Origin: Terriglobia bacterium
GTDB lineage: Bacteria > Acidobacteriota > Terriglobia > Bryobacterales > Bryobacteraceae
Assembly (NCBI GenBank): GCA_020073365.1
Contig: JAIQFL010000003.1
Span: forward strand, 1-64,000
Direction: 5' to 3'
Length of the DNA: 64,000 nucleotides
Under the pieces are notes generated by a model, which had not been told where the DNA came from, made no database searches, and saw nothing but the letters and a program-made list of their open reading frames with translations. The position numbers were made by a program, and so were the translations under genes. This document shows positions 32,381 through 40,804 of the stretch, one piece after another. Every line of letters begins with the position of its first letter. Position 1 is the stretch's first letter.

Positions 32381-32604
32381 GTCAATTGGCCAAGCTGGGG
32401 CGCAGCGGGCGCCGTGCAGCGAAGCAGGCGGGCGTGCGAAACATGCGCATGGGCCGCGGAGTATTCATCGAACCCCACGTCTCCTCGCTCAATGATAGCG
32501 CCTGCTGAAATGAGCCATCGTGCATAAGAGGAATTGGCCTGGACGCGGTGAGCCGGGAAGAAAACGTGGCTACGTGCGTCTAACGGTCCCGAAAGGAGTT
32601 CTTG

Positions 32605-33054
32605 ATGTTGCGACTTGGTATTGCGGCATGCGCCTTTGTGGCGCTGGCCCTGGCCGAGGGGTTTACCTTCAAGATCGGCAGCCCGGTGGCGTCCCAGGAT
32701 TTTCAGTTCAAAGCGGCCGCCTTTGTGTTTCGCACGGAAGGCTGCGCGGAGCCTGCGAAGTCGCAGGTCGGCGGCACCGCCGAAGGGCTCGTGAAAGGGG
32801 CGCGGCGGTCGGTGGCTCTTAAGGTCATGCCGACCTCTAAACCAGGCGTCTACGCCGTTTACCAGAACTGGCCCGCTGAAGGGGAGTGGGTAGTGAATCT
32901 CAAGGGCACGTGCGCCGAGGCGAACGCGGGTGCGCTTGTCCCGGTCGGCCCGAAAGGCTTTATCAGAGAATCCTCGAAGTTCTTCCCTCGTCCGGCGACG
33001 GACGCGGAGATCGAAACTTCGTTAAAAGCGCTTACTCAGGGAGGGAACAAATGA
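32605..33054 (+). CDS. Secreted small protein of unknown function
   Basis: A 149-residue protein with signal peptide (LRLGIAACAFVALALAEG). The ATG at 32605 has GAAAGGAG eight bases before it. The mature part is probably all-beta, with two cysteines (EGCAEPA and KGTCAEA) that could form a disulfide, and a C-terminal FPRPATDAEIETSLKAL helix. I do not recognise the family. Its stop overlaps the start of the next gene (ATGA), so the two products are probably made together and may work together in the periplasm. Confidence 0.75.
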   Translation: MLRLGIAACAFVALALAEGFTFKIGSPVASQDFQFKAAAFVFRTEGCAEPAKSQVGGTAEGLVKGARRSVALKVMPTSKPGVYAVYQNWPAEGEWVVNLKGTCAEANAGALVPVGPKGFIRESSKFFPRPATDAEIETSLKALTQGGNK

Positions 33055-34301
33055 AATTCGAGATACGTTTTGTGCCGGCGATTGCGCCGTTTCTGGTCAT
33101 CTCCGCCGCGGCATTTCTGCTTGCGGCCGATAGCTATTCCGAGCGGCCCGGCAGCCCCACGCCCAAGCCCGGCGGCCTGACGGTCCACGAGTGGGGAACG
33201 TTCACCTCGGTTGCGGGCGAGGATGGCTCAGCCATCGATTGGGACGCCTTGGGCGGCAAGGACGATCTGCCCGGATTCGTCAACGACAGCGGAAATCGCT
33301 GTACCAAGTGGAGACTCACGGGCACCGTCCGTATGGAGACGCCGGTGCTGTATTTCTATAGTCCGCGAGAGTTGGATGCTCACGTGAAGGTCTTGTTCCC
33401 CCAAGGGCTCATCACCGAGTGGTACCCCCAGGCCGAATACGAGGTCTATCAAAAAAGCAGGTCCGACGGCTCCGTGAGTCGTCTGGCACCAAACCTGAAC
33501 GGCATCGACACATCATTGAGGAGTTTGACCGGCGGCATCGAGTGGAAGAACATCAAGATCCAACCGGGCACCGCACCGGCGCTGCCCACCGAGAGCGCTC
33601 CCAGCCGCTACTACGCCGCGCGTGGAACGGACGCCACTCCGATTACGGTGGGCGGTCAGCACGAAAAGTTCCTGTTCTATCGCGGCGTGGGACGCTTCCC
33701 GGTTCCTCTCTCGGCCCGCGTTTCCAGTGACGGAAAGATCGTGGTCGAAAACCGCGGCCACGACCCGGTGCCCGGCGTGATCCTCTTCGAGAATCGCGGT
33801 GGACGCCTGGGGTATCGCAACGCGGGCGCGCTCACGGATGTTGTGACGCTCGAGCGGCCCTCGCTCGACGGCTCATTCCCGCAATTGGAGTACGATCTGG
33901 AGAACGCGCTCGTCGCTCAGGGGCTGTTTTTCAAGGAGGCTCAAGCCATGGTCGAGACGTGGCGCGATTCGTGGTTCGAGGAGGGCTCGCGCCTGATCTA
34001 CCTGGTCCCTTCGAGCGCCATCGATGCCATGCTTCCGCTGGAGGTGGATCCCGCTCCGTCTCAGACGGCACGGGTGTTTGTCGGACGGATCGAGTTGATT
34101 ACTCCCGAAACCCGGCGCTCGGTGGAAGAAGCCCTTGCCAGGAAGGACTGGGCCACTATCGATCGTTACAATCGTTTCCTCGACCCGATTCTGAAACGCA
34201 TGGGTTCTGAGAATCCCTCCATGGCGAGCCAGATCGAGCGGTTTCACATCGAGCAGGCGGCCCGGATTCAGGGGTCTGTCAGCGCCGGGCGTTGCCGCTA
34301 G
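33051..34301 (+). CDS. Secreted protein of unknown function, coupled to the preceding gene
   Basis: A 416-residue protein. The ATG at 33051 follows GGGAGGGAAC and overlaps the upstream stop by four bases; a longer open frame is shared with that gene and not used. An N-terminal hydrophobic signal is followed by LTVHEWGTFTSVAGEDG, a motif I recall from uncharacterised acidobacterial and planctomycetal proteins, and by METPVLYFYSP. The rest is predicted mixed alpha/beta without a recognised catalytic motif. The function is unknown; an exported partner of the small protein in front is the best inference. Confidence 0.75.
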   Translation: MKFEIRFVPAIAPFLVISAAAFLLAADSYSERPGSPTPKPGGLTVHEWGTFTSVAGEDGSAIDWDALGGKDDLPGFVNDSGNRCTKWRLTGTVRMETPVLYFYSPRELDAHVKVLFPQGLITEWYPQAEYEVYQKSRSDGSVSRLAPNLNGIDTSLRSLTGGIEWKNIKIQPGTAPALPTESAPSRYYAARGTDATPITVGGQHEKFLFYRGVGRFPVPLSARVSSDGKIVVENRGHDPVPGVILFENRGGRLGYRNAGALTDVVTLERPSLDGSFPQLEYDLENALVAQGLFFKEAQAMVETWRDSWFEEGSRLIYLVPSSAIDAMLPLEVDPAPSQTARVFVGRIELITPETRRSVEEALARKDWATIDRYNRFLDPILKRMGSENPSMASQIERFHIEQAARIQGSVSAGRCR

Positions 34302-34424
34302 ATGTAAACCCGCGTCGGCCAGAACTGGACGGCCAGGATGAACGCGGTGACGCAGAGGGTCGCATCCCGGTCGTCCCTTCCGTGTCGCAACTGACGGACA
34401 CCTTCGGGTGGAAGCCCGGAGATT

Positions 34425-36572
34425 TCACCGGAAATTCTCCACCAGCATCAGATCGCTGCCCCATTGGACCGAGCGCGAAATGACGAAACGCTTGCGGTCA
34501 GGCGACACAGCCAAGCCCATGCTGAGGTGTCCCTCGATCTGGGCCAGTGCCCGGCTTTTCCCACTGGTGAAATCGAGGAACTGGAGGGAGGTCGTTCCCC
34601 CGGGGCCGGGCCCGGGGACGTAATAAATGCCGTCGTCCACGACAGCGAAAGCCCTTTTAAAAACCGATTTGAGGACCTGGTGTTCGGTTCCGCCTCCAAC
34701 GGGGATTCTCCAGAGAGCATCCGGCCTTTCGACACTGTCCGTCTTCGTGTAGTAAATGGCGGCGCCGTCAGGTGACTCAAACGCCGTGTGTGCCCCCTTC
34801 GCCGTGATCTGTGTTGGTTCTCCCCCGCTGGCCGGCATGCGCATGATCTCATCCCTTCCGCCGCGGGTGGAGCCAAAGTAGATCCACTTTGCGTCGTTCG
34901 ACCAACTTGGGACGTAGTTGTCGCCAGGCTGTCGGGTCATGCGCCGCGGCTGACCACCCGCGGCATCGATGACATAGATGTCCCAACGCCCATCGGCGCC
35001 CAGGGAGTCGAACGCGATCGAGCGCCCGTCCGGCGCCCAGCGCGGCGTCCCCGAGTAGAGGCTCCCGTATGTCAACTGCTGCGCGTCCAAACCATCCTGG
35101 TTCGCGATCCAGATTTGGGAAGCGCCGGTCCGCTGAGACATAAATGCGATCTTGCGCCCATCGGGGGAGAATTGTGGACTAATTTCATGAAAGGTCGACG
35201 CGACCAGCCGCTTCAGCGAGCCACGGGCGTCAATCTGCCAGAGATCATAATCGGTTACCCCTCTCGAGTAGGCCAGGCGCCGGCCCCGCCGGGAGTTTGC
35301 CGGGGAGTGCGCTTTCTCTCCGGCGAAGGCGAGCGGTTGCGCTCGAGCCATTCCAGATGGCGGGACCCGCCACAACGTGTTGTCGGCGGGATTCCCGAAA
35401 CCGGAGAACACCAGTTGCTTCCCGTCTTCGGTCCACGATAATCCCGTCATCGCCGTGGCTTCTTTGGTGAGTCGCCGGGGATCCATTTTGGCGTAATTCG
35501 AATCAAGGTCTAAAAGGAAAAGTTCGCAGGCCGTATAACCCGCCTCGCAACGAATGAAAGCCAAGCTTCGCCCGTCGGGTGAGAAATCCGGGGCAAGGTC
35601 GAAGCCGGAAGTTCTCACGGTTGTGAGACGCCGCTTTTCCCCTTGCTCAACCGGAATGAGAAACACCCCCGGCGACTGGTCGGGCGGACCTCGATCAATG
35701 GTGGCCAGCCATTTCCCGTCCGGGGACCAAGACAACTGCCTGCCGGCGCTCAGCTCCAGGGAATAGGGCGGCAGGTTGCCGATTCTCACCTCGGCGACCT
35801 TGCGCTCGGGACCGCCCACAGGGGGCACCACGTAGATCACTGAATGTTCTGTGTCAAGCTTGCGCAGAAAGGCGATCTGGCGGCCGTCCGGCGACCAGGC
35901 AGGAGACCAGTCCACTGCCGGATCGCGAGTCAGCCTCAACGGCGGGTCCGCGCCGATCACCTTCACGTAGATATCGAAGTTGTCTTGCTTCTCTCCGTCC
36001 CACTGGAACGCTACCTGTGTGCCATCCGGCGAAAAATCGGAAGAGTTTTCTATGCCGGGGTAGCTGGTCAGAGGAACTGGAATCATAGGTAGCTCCTGTT
36101 CGCGCTGGGGCGCCAGCAGCCACACCGTTGCGGCCAGTATCGGGACGGCTGCGGCCCACATCCACCACCGCCGCTTCCCCGGGGGTCGCTCAGGTGGCGG
36201 AGGAGCCGAAAGGGGCTCGGGTGCAGCGGTCGTTGGAGCGCCCTCCACGGGCGCGATGAACCGATAGCCCCGGGACGGCAGCGTCTCGACGAACCGAGGA
36301 GTCTCCGGGGAGTCCCTCAGCGCCTCGCGGATCTTGTTGATGGCGATGTTCAGGCTGTGGTCGAGATCGCCGAATGCCAAGCCCTCCCAGACCTTCTGGC
36401 GCAGTTCCTCGCGGGTGACCACATCGCCCGGCTTTTCGAGCAACGCCAGCAACACCCGAAACGGCCGTTCCTGAAGCCGGATGCGGACTCCGTGCTTGCG
36501 CAGGATCCCTGTCTGTGGCTCCACCTCGAAGACTCCGAAGCGGATGATGCCACTCGCTTGCGATTGAGGCAT
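34425..36572 (-). CDS. Winged-helix / TolB-propeller membrane regulator (CadC-like)
   Basis: A 715-residue putative one-component regulator. The start at 36572 follows GGGGAG; the frame is open to 36770 without homology. Residues about 8-105 are an OmpR/PhoB-type winged helix (FGVFEVEPQTGILRKHG, then DLDHSLNIAINKIREALRDSP and FVETLPSRGYRF). One membrane helix follows (WWMWAAAVPILAATVWLL), then a large periplasmic part with many TolB/PD40 repeats (SPDGTQVAF, SPAWSPDGRQIAFL, APDGRSIAFDS). The architecture suggests a periplasmic signal controlling DNA binding at the membrane. It diverges from the metalloprotease gene. Confidence 0.88.
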   Translation of the reverse strand: MPQSQASGIIRFGVFEVEPQTGILRKHGVRIRLQERPFRVLLALLEKPGDVVTREELRQKVWEGLAFGDLDHSLNIAINKIREALRDSPETPRFVETLPSRGYRFIAPVEGAPTTAAPEPLSAPPPPERPPGKRRWWMWAAAVPILAATVWLLAPQREQELPMIPVPLTSYPGIENSSDFSPDGTQVAFQWDGEKQDNFDIYVKVIGADPPLRLTRDPAVDWSPAWSPDGRQIAFLRKLDTEHSVIYVVPPVGGPERKVAEVRIGNLPPYSLELSAGRQLSWSPDGKWLATIDRGPPDQSPGVFLIPVEQGEKRRLTTVRTSGFDLAPDFSPDGRSLAFIRCEAGYTACELFLLDLDSNYAKMDPRRLTKEATAMTGLSWTEDGKQLVFSGFGNPADNTLWRVPPSGMARAQPLAFAGEKAHSPANSRRGRRLAYSRGVTDYDLWQIDARGSLKRLVASTFHEISPQFSPDGRKIAFMSQRTGASQIWIANQDGLDAQQLTYGSLYSGTPRWAPDGRSIAFDSLGADGRWDIYVIDAAGGQPRRMTRQPGDNYVPSWSNDAKWIYFGSTRGGRDEIMRMPASGGEPTQITAKGAHTAFESPDGAAIYYTKTDSVERPDALWRIPVGGGTEHQVLKSVFKRAFAVVDDGIYYVPGPGPGGTTSLQFLDFTSGKSRALAQIEGHLSMGLAVSPDRKRFVISRSVQWGSDLMLVENFR

Positions 36573-36761
36573 CGGAGATCTCCCCGCCATACAGAAGAAT
36601 AGCACCCGCAACCCCGAAATTGAAGCGTCTTCTCCGGAGACCCATCGCCAAAGGTCTTTATTGTTCAGCAGATTACCTGGAGACGCAGGCTGTAGGCTCC
36701 GAGACACCGATTTGCGCCGCCGTGAATGGAGGTTCCAGTAGGTCAGGCCCAGGATCGGGCC

Positions 36762-37370
36762 ATGAAACACTCCATGCTGATAGCGGGAATCCTGGTGGCG
36801 GCGGCCGTGACTGCCCAGGCCCGCGACCCCAAACCGGTTGATGTGATGATTTACGTGAAAGGTGACAACAAGCCGCCCGGTTCCGTTGACTTCGGGGCGA
36901 GGGCCACAGTGACCTGGATGTACGCCCGGATCGGCGTTCGCCTCGTCTGGCGCGATGGCGAGCTGGGGAGCAGCGCCGCATCCGGCAGTCCGGTGATGAT
37001 CCAGCTACGGTTTACCGAGGAACTCCGGGGCGATCTTAGCCCGGAGGCTTTGGCCTATGCTTTACCATTCGGTTACGGAAGGACCGCTATTACCGTCACC
37101 TACGACCGTATCAGCTTCGTAGCCGGCAGGTCGAGCCGGGCACAAGCCATCCTGGCACACGTGCTGGCGCACGAGATTGGCCACATCCTGCAGCGCACTA
37201 ACGGGCACGCCGAGACCGGTGTCATGAAGGCGCACTGGAAAGGGCAGGACTACGACGCCATGAGCGTGAAGCCGCTAGAGTTCACCTCCGTCGATGTGGA
37301 CTTGATAAAAGAGGGGTTGAATGGGTTGAAGGCTCGAGCGGCGAGCCTTTCAGAAAAGGCTTCCCGATAG
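36762..37370 (+). CDS. Secreted small zinc metalloprotease-like protein
   Basis: A 202-residue protein with a signal peptide (residues 1-20). It contains LAHEIGHILQRTNGH, an HExxH motif (H137, E138, H141) with a possible third ligand H149, and a downstream TGVMKAHW resembling a metzincin Met-turn. The HExxH-to-third-His spacing is longer than in classical metzincins. The natural substrate is unknown. The start at 36762 is preferred over 36726 because it leaves a proper signal peptide. Confidence 0.75.
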   Translation: MKHSMLIAGILVAAAVTAQARDPKPVDVMIYVKGDNKPPGSVDFGARATVTWMYARIGVRLVWRDGELGSSAASGSPVMIQLRFTEELRGDLSPEALAYALPFGYGRTAITVTYDRISFVAGRSSRAQAILAHVLAHEIGHILQRTNGHAETGVMKAHWKGQDYDAMSVKPLEFTSVDVDLIKEGLNGLKARAASLSEKASR

Positions 37371-37961
37371 CATCAGGCATCGACGCTTCCCCGTTCGGAA
37401 ACCCCCGCCCATCCGTCTTCCCGGCCAAACGGGGCTTATTTTAACGCCTATAGGGTCGTCCCAGGAGGAACCCCAGGGACGGGAGGGATGGGTACTGCGC
37501 TAAATCTGCACTTTTGGCGCACGACCCAGGGAAGCGGGCGTCCGCCCCACTTTTCAGATCGTGTGTCCGAGCGAGGCGTGGCCTGCGCTTCCGTTATCCG
37601 CGGAAGCGCAGGACGAGGGGGTTCCGGGCGGGCCGTAGTTTTCGGAAGATGCGATTTGGCCCGTGCAATCTTCCGGATGCAGTTCTTTTGGCGAGCGAAC
37701 CGGTGAGCCCTTCCCCTCGACAAGACCGAACGGATATCCTCCGATCAGCCGTTCGATCCAGCCTCCTGAGAGGGGAAGGTGGCCCACTTCATGCCCTACT
37801 TAATGCACCTCGCTAACCAAACCAACTTGTAAGCATAACCCTTTTATTTTCAAAGAAAGACAGCGGCGCGTGGGTGTCCACAGTCTGGGCACCATCAAAC
37901 GGCGTGGTCATGTTGTCTACTTCATGGACAGGCCTCCGCCAATGCGATAGACTGGGACGCC
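37371..37961. other. Intergenic region with a strong hairpin, no gene seen
   Basis: About 590 bases between the metalloprotease and the enhancer-binding protein. The only clear structure is the 12-bp-arm palindrome at 37582-37612. Short frames here have no ribosome site or recognisable product. Confidence 0.5.
37582..37612. repeat. Inverted repeat (12-bp arms, 7-base loop)
   Basis: CCTGCGCTTCCG and CGGAAGCGCAGG are perfectly complementary. The stem is GC-rich, and no T-run follows on either strand, so it is not a textbook terminator. It may be a degenerate mobile palindrome. Confidence 0.6.
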
Positions 37962-39491
37962 ATGGGACCCCTGCCTCTTACCGAGTTGCATGAAAAGCTA
38001 GCCGCCATTCTGACGATCTGCCAGAAGATGAACTCGGAGCGGGATCTGGGAGCGCTGCTCGACCTGATAGCCCGGGAAGCCACCAGCCTTCTGGATTGTG
38101 ACCGCGCCAGCATTTTCCTTCTGGATGAGGAACGCAACGAACTCTGGTCCAAAGTTGCCTTGGGAAGTGAGGAAATTCTCAGATTCGACGCGCGCCTGGG
38201 AATCGCGGGAAACGTTGTGCTGACCGGGAACACTATCAATGTGCGGGACGCCTACGGAGACCCCCGTTTCTACGGCGCCATCGATGGGCAAACAGGCTAC
38301 CGCACGCGAAACGTGTTGGCTGTGGCGGTGAAAAACCAGATGGGACAGATCATTGGTGCGTTCGAGGCTTTGAATAAGCGGTTCGGAGCGTTTACCACGC
38401 GCGATGAGGAATCGCTTGCGGCGCTGGCCTCGCATGCCGCCATCGCCATCGAGACCGCCCAACTGGTTGGGGAACTGCGCCGCAACCAGGACGAGCTGGT
38501 GCAGCAGAATGCGCACCTGTGGCGTGAGGTGGAGAACAAGTTTTCCACGCATGGCATTATCGGGACGGGGCAGAAGATCCAGCAGGTAGTCCGCCTGGTG
38601 GAACGGATCCGGGACAGCCTGGTCAGCGTCCTGATCACGGGCGAGAGCGGCACCGGAAAAGAACTGGTGGCCAAAGCGGTGCACTACACCAGCCCCCGGG
38701 CACGCCGGCCGTTCGTGGCCCTGAACTGCGCCGCGCTGCCGGAAACTCTGCTGGAGAGCGAACTGTTTGGAATTGAGAAGGGCGTGGCCACCGGGGTGCA
38801 GCCGCGGATGGGCCAATTTCAGAAGGCCGACGGCGGAACCCTGTTTCTCGACGAGATCGGCGATCTCAGCCTGACGGCTCAGGCCAAGATCCTGAGGGTG
38901 CTGCAGGAGCGCGTGGTGGAGCGCGTGGGAGGGCGCGCGCCGATGCCGGTGGATGTCCGCCTGCTCGCCGCCACCAACAAGGACCTGGAGGCGGAGATCG
39001 CCAAAGGCAATTTCCGCGAGGATCTGTATTACCGCATCAAGGTAATCCATATCCACATGCCCCCCCTGCGCGATATTCGGGAAGAAATTCCGCTGCTGGC
39101 CAACCATTTTCTGAAAGAGTATTGCCGGGAGACGGGCCGAAGCCAGATGGAGTTTTCGACGGCCGTGATCCGCAACCTGACGGGCGCTCCGTGGCCCGGA
39201 AACATACGCCAGTTGCGAAATGAAGTGATGCGCCTGGCGGCCTGCTCCCGCTATGACGCCATTACCGAAGACGATCTGTGGGAAGGCATGCCCTCCACCG
39301 GGCATGAACCCCCACCCGCCAAGGTGGTGAAGGCGCAGTCACTGAAGAAGGCCGTTGCCGATTTGGAGCAGCGAATGATCGCGGAAGCGTTACAGGTGAC
39401 GCGCAACAACCAGCAGCAAGCCGCCAGGCAACTGGGACTGAGCCGGCAGGGCCTGATCAACAAGATGAAGCGCTACTCGCTTTTGGCGTAG
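37962..39491 (+). CDS. GAF-AAA+-Fis enhancer-binding protein with variant GAFTGA loop
   Basis: A 509-residue NtrC-class regulator. Residues about 10-165 form a GAF sensor domain. The AAA+ domain has Walker A GESGTGKE at 227-234 and Walker B TLFLDEIGD near 293-301. The C-terminus is a Fis-type helix-turn-helix (NNQQQAARQLGLSRQGLINKMKRY). The sigma-54-contacting loop, normally GAFTGA, reads GVATGV at 274-279. The conserved Thr is kept but the Phe is lost, so sigma-54 activation may be altered or this may be a known subfamily variant. The signal bound by GAF and the target genes are unknown. Confidence 0.92.
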   Translation: MGPLPLTELHEKLAAILTICQKMNSERDLGALLDLIAREATSLLDCDRASIFLLDEERNELWSKVALGSEEILRFDARLGIAGNVVLTGNTINVRDAYGDPRFYGAIDGQTGYRTRNVLAVAVKNQMGQIIGAFEALNKRFGAFTTRDEESLAALASHAAIAIETAQLVGELRRNQDELVQQNAHLWREVENKFSTHGIIGTGQKIQQVVRLVERIRDSLVSVLITGESGTGKELVAKAVHYTSPRARRPFVALNCAALPETLLESELFGIEKGVATGVQPRMGQFQKADGGTLFLDEIGDLSLTAQAKILRVLQERVVERVGGRAPMPVDVRLLAATNKDLEAEIAKGNFREDLYYRIKVIHIHMPPLRDIREEIPLLANHFLKEYCRETGRSQMEFSTAVIRNLTGAPWPGNIRQLRNEVMRLAACSRYDAITEDDLWEGMPSTGHEPPPAKVVKAQSLKKAVADLEQRMIAEALQVTRNNQQQAARQLGLSRQGLINKMKRYSLLA

Positions 39492-39517
39492 GAACCCGTA
39501 GGATCCCCGTTGGCCTT

Positions 39518-39545
39518 TTGGCCACAGAAGCGCTCGGTGTATACT
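39518..39545 (+). promoter_or_regulatory. Candidate sigma-70 promoter
   Basis: TTGGCC (39518-39523) and TATACT (39540-39545) are separated by 16 bases, about 50 bases before the next gene. The -10 is good; the -35 matches only its first three bases. Confidence 0.3.
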
Positions 39546-39593
39546 ACATCAATCGAAAAACACGAGTTAGGCAGGGCAGAAAGGGATGTTCTT

Positions 39594-39974
39594 ATGGGCC
39601 TCCAATCGAACTTCTTCCGTCGTATCCCCAAGCTTGAGGCAGCGGCCGTGTCCGACCCGGCCCACATCCTGCCGGGCGCCGTCGGGGACCACGTCGCCAT
39701 GATCCAGCACGCGTTGATTGCGCTTGATGGGGCCGATATCGCCCGGACGGAGGTGGCGACCAAGCGCTACGGCCGATCGACTGCCGACGCGGTGCTCTCC
39801 TATAAGAAGAAGCGCGGTATCATCAACCGTAGCTACCAGACCCAGGCCGATAACATCGTCGGTAAGATGACGATCGCGGCACTGGACAAAGGGATGCTGC
39901 AACTGGAGCGGACGATCAAGGTGCAGACGATCCAGTGCGACTTTGGAGGACAACGCCACGGACCTGAAGCTTGA
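39594..39974 (+). CDS. Putative peptidoglycan-binding-like domain protein
   Basis: A 126-residue protein without signal peptide, starting at 39594 after AAAGGGATG. The segment GAVGDHVAMIQHALIALDGADI...YGRSTADAVLSYKKKRGI...ADNIVGKMTIAALDKGM follows the pattern of a PG_binding_1-type three-helix domain (pairs of helices with a GxxT..AL...Q layout). It precedes a putative metalloprotease by 140 bases on the same strand, so the two might act on the same target. The family call is moderate; a role outside the cell wall is possible because no export signal is visible. Confidence 0.6.
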   Translation: MGLQSNFFRRIPKLEAAAVSDPAHILPGAVGDHVAMIQHALIALDGADIARTEVATKRYGRSTADAVLSYKKKRGIINRSYQTQADNIVGKMTIAALDKGMLQLERTIKVQTIQCDFGGQRHGPEA

Positions 39975-40114
39975 GGAACATCCTAAGTCGAGGGTGTGGT
40001 AAGTGGCCGATCATCAGCACCGGGTAGGTGACTACGTTGGTCGTCGCGCGGGCGTCGAAATGGCGCCCGAGGCGCTTCGCTGGTAAAGACCATGCCCCAA
40101 AGGGAGGACGAGCG

Positions 40115-40804
40115 ATGCCCACTCAGTGGATTCAGGCCGTCAAGAACAGCCACCAGCTAACGGTCTTCGCTACCAGCAGCGTGACTAAGGGACCGTGGAG
40201 CAGTGTGTTCACCAACGCCCTGCAGGAGTTCAACCGGCTGTCCGGAGCAATGCAGCTTGGGGTCACGTTCGTCCCCCCCACTCCATCTACACCGGCGCCG
40301 GACCCGTCGTCGGTGACAACGGGAACGAACGTGAAATTCGACACGGCGAACGGCTCCGTCCATGAGGACGTCCTCAAGAACAAGTTCGGCCAGGTCTTGA
40401 GCAGCTTCACAGAAAACGTGAGCGGGACCGCGATGATCGGACTGACGAAGCCGCCCCAGTGGCAAGACGATAAGGGCCAAACCCGGCAATTCAGGGCCTT
40501 CATTTATGTACCTGCCACGCCCATGGTTAACGCCGGCCCCACTGGTCAGCAGATACAGCGCGGGGTCGGGGACGGGGTGAAGTTGTTTATCGCCGTTCAC
40601 GAGTTGATCCACGCCTGCGGGTTGTCTAATGGCGATCACAGTCCGGAGAGCGACCCGGACGTATTCGTCGCTCAACCCCAACCCCTCCCTGGAGCGACGC
40701 CTCAGGGCGACAAGCTCATGCTTCGCCTTCAACCCCAGGTGGTTGCGCCGCCCATTATCATCAGCACCCGGACGGCGGGTCTGATTCGGTCCATTTGGAC
40801 CTAA
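40115..40804 (+). CDS. Putative HExxH metalloprotease-like protein
   Basis: A 229-residue protein starting at the ATG at 40115 with AGGGAGG upstream. The segment AVHELIHACGLSNGDHS gives an HExxH zinc motif (H162, E163, H166) with a possible third ligand, H175. The N-terminal part has no signal peptide, and the C-terminal residues are Pro-rich and beta. I do not recognise a named family. Its partner may be the peptidoglycan-binding-like gene just upstream. It converges on a penicillin-binding protein gene whose stop overlaps its own end by four bases (40801-40804). Confidence 0.65.
   Translation: MPTQWIQAVKNSHQLTVFATSSVTKGPWSSVFTNALQEFNRLSGAMQLGVTFVPPTPSTPAPDPSSVTTGTNVKFDTANGSVHEDVLKNKFGQVLSSFTENVSGTAMIGLTKPPQWQDDKGQTRQFRAFIYVPATPMVNAGPTGQQIQRGVGDGVKLFIAVHELIHACGLSNGDHSPESDPDVFVAQPQPLPGATPQGDKLMLRLQPQVVAPPIIISTRTAGLIRSIWT

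Noticed and set aside
30995-32527. 510-codon plus-strand frame
   Set aside because: It is antisense to the glycoside hydrolase-like gene, lacks a ribosome site and domain, and reflects high GC codon bias.
37998-39305. 435-codon minus-strand frame
   Set aside because: Antisense shadow of the enhancer-binding protein gene.
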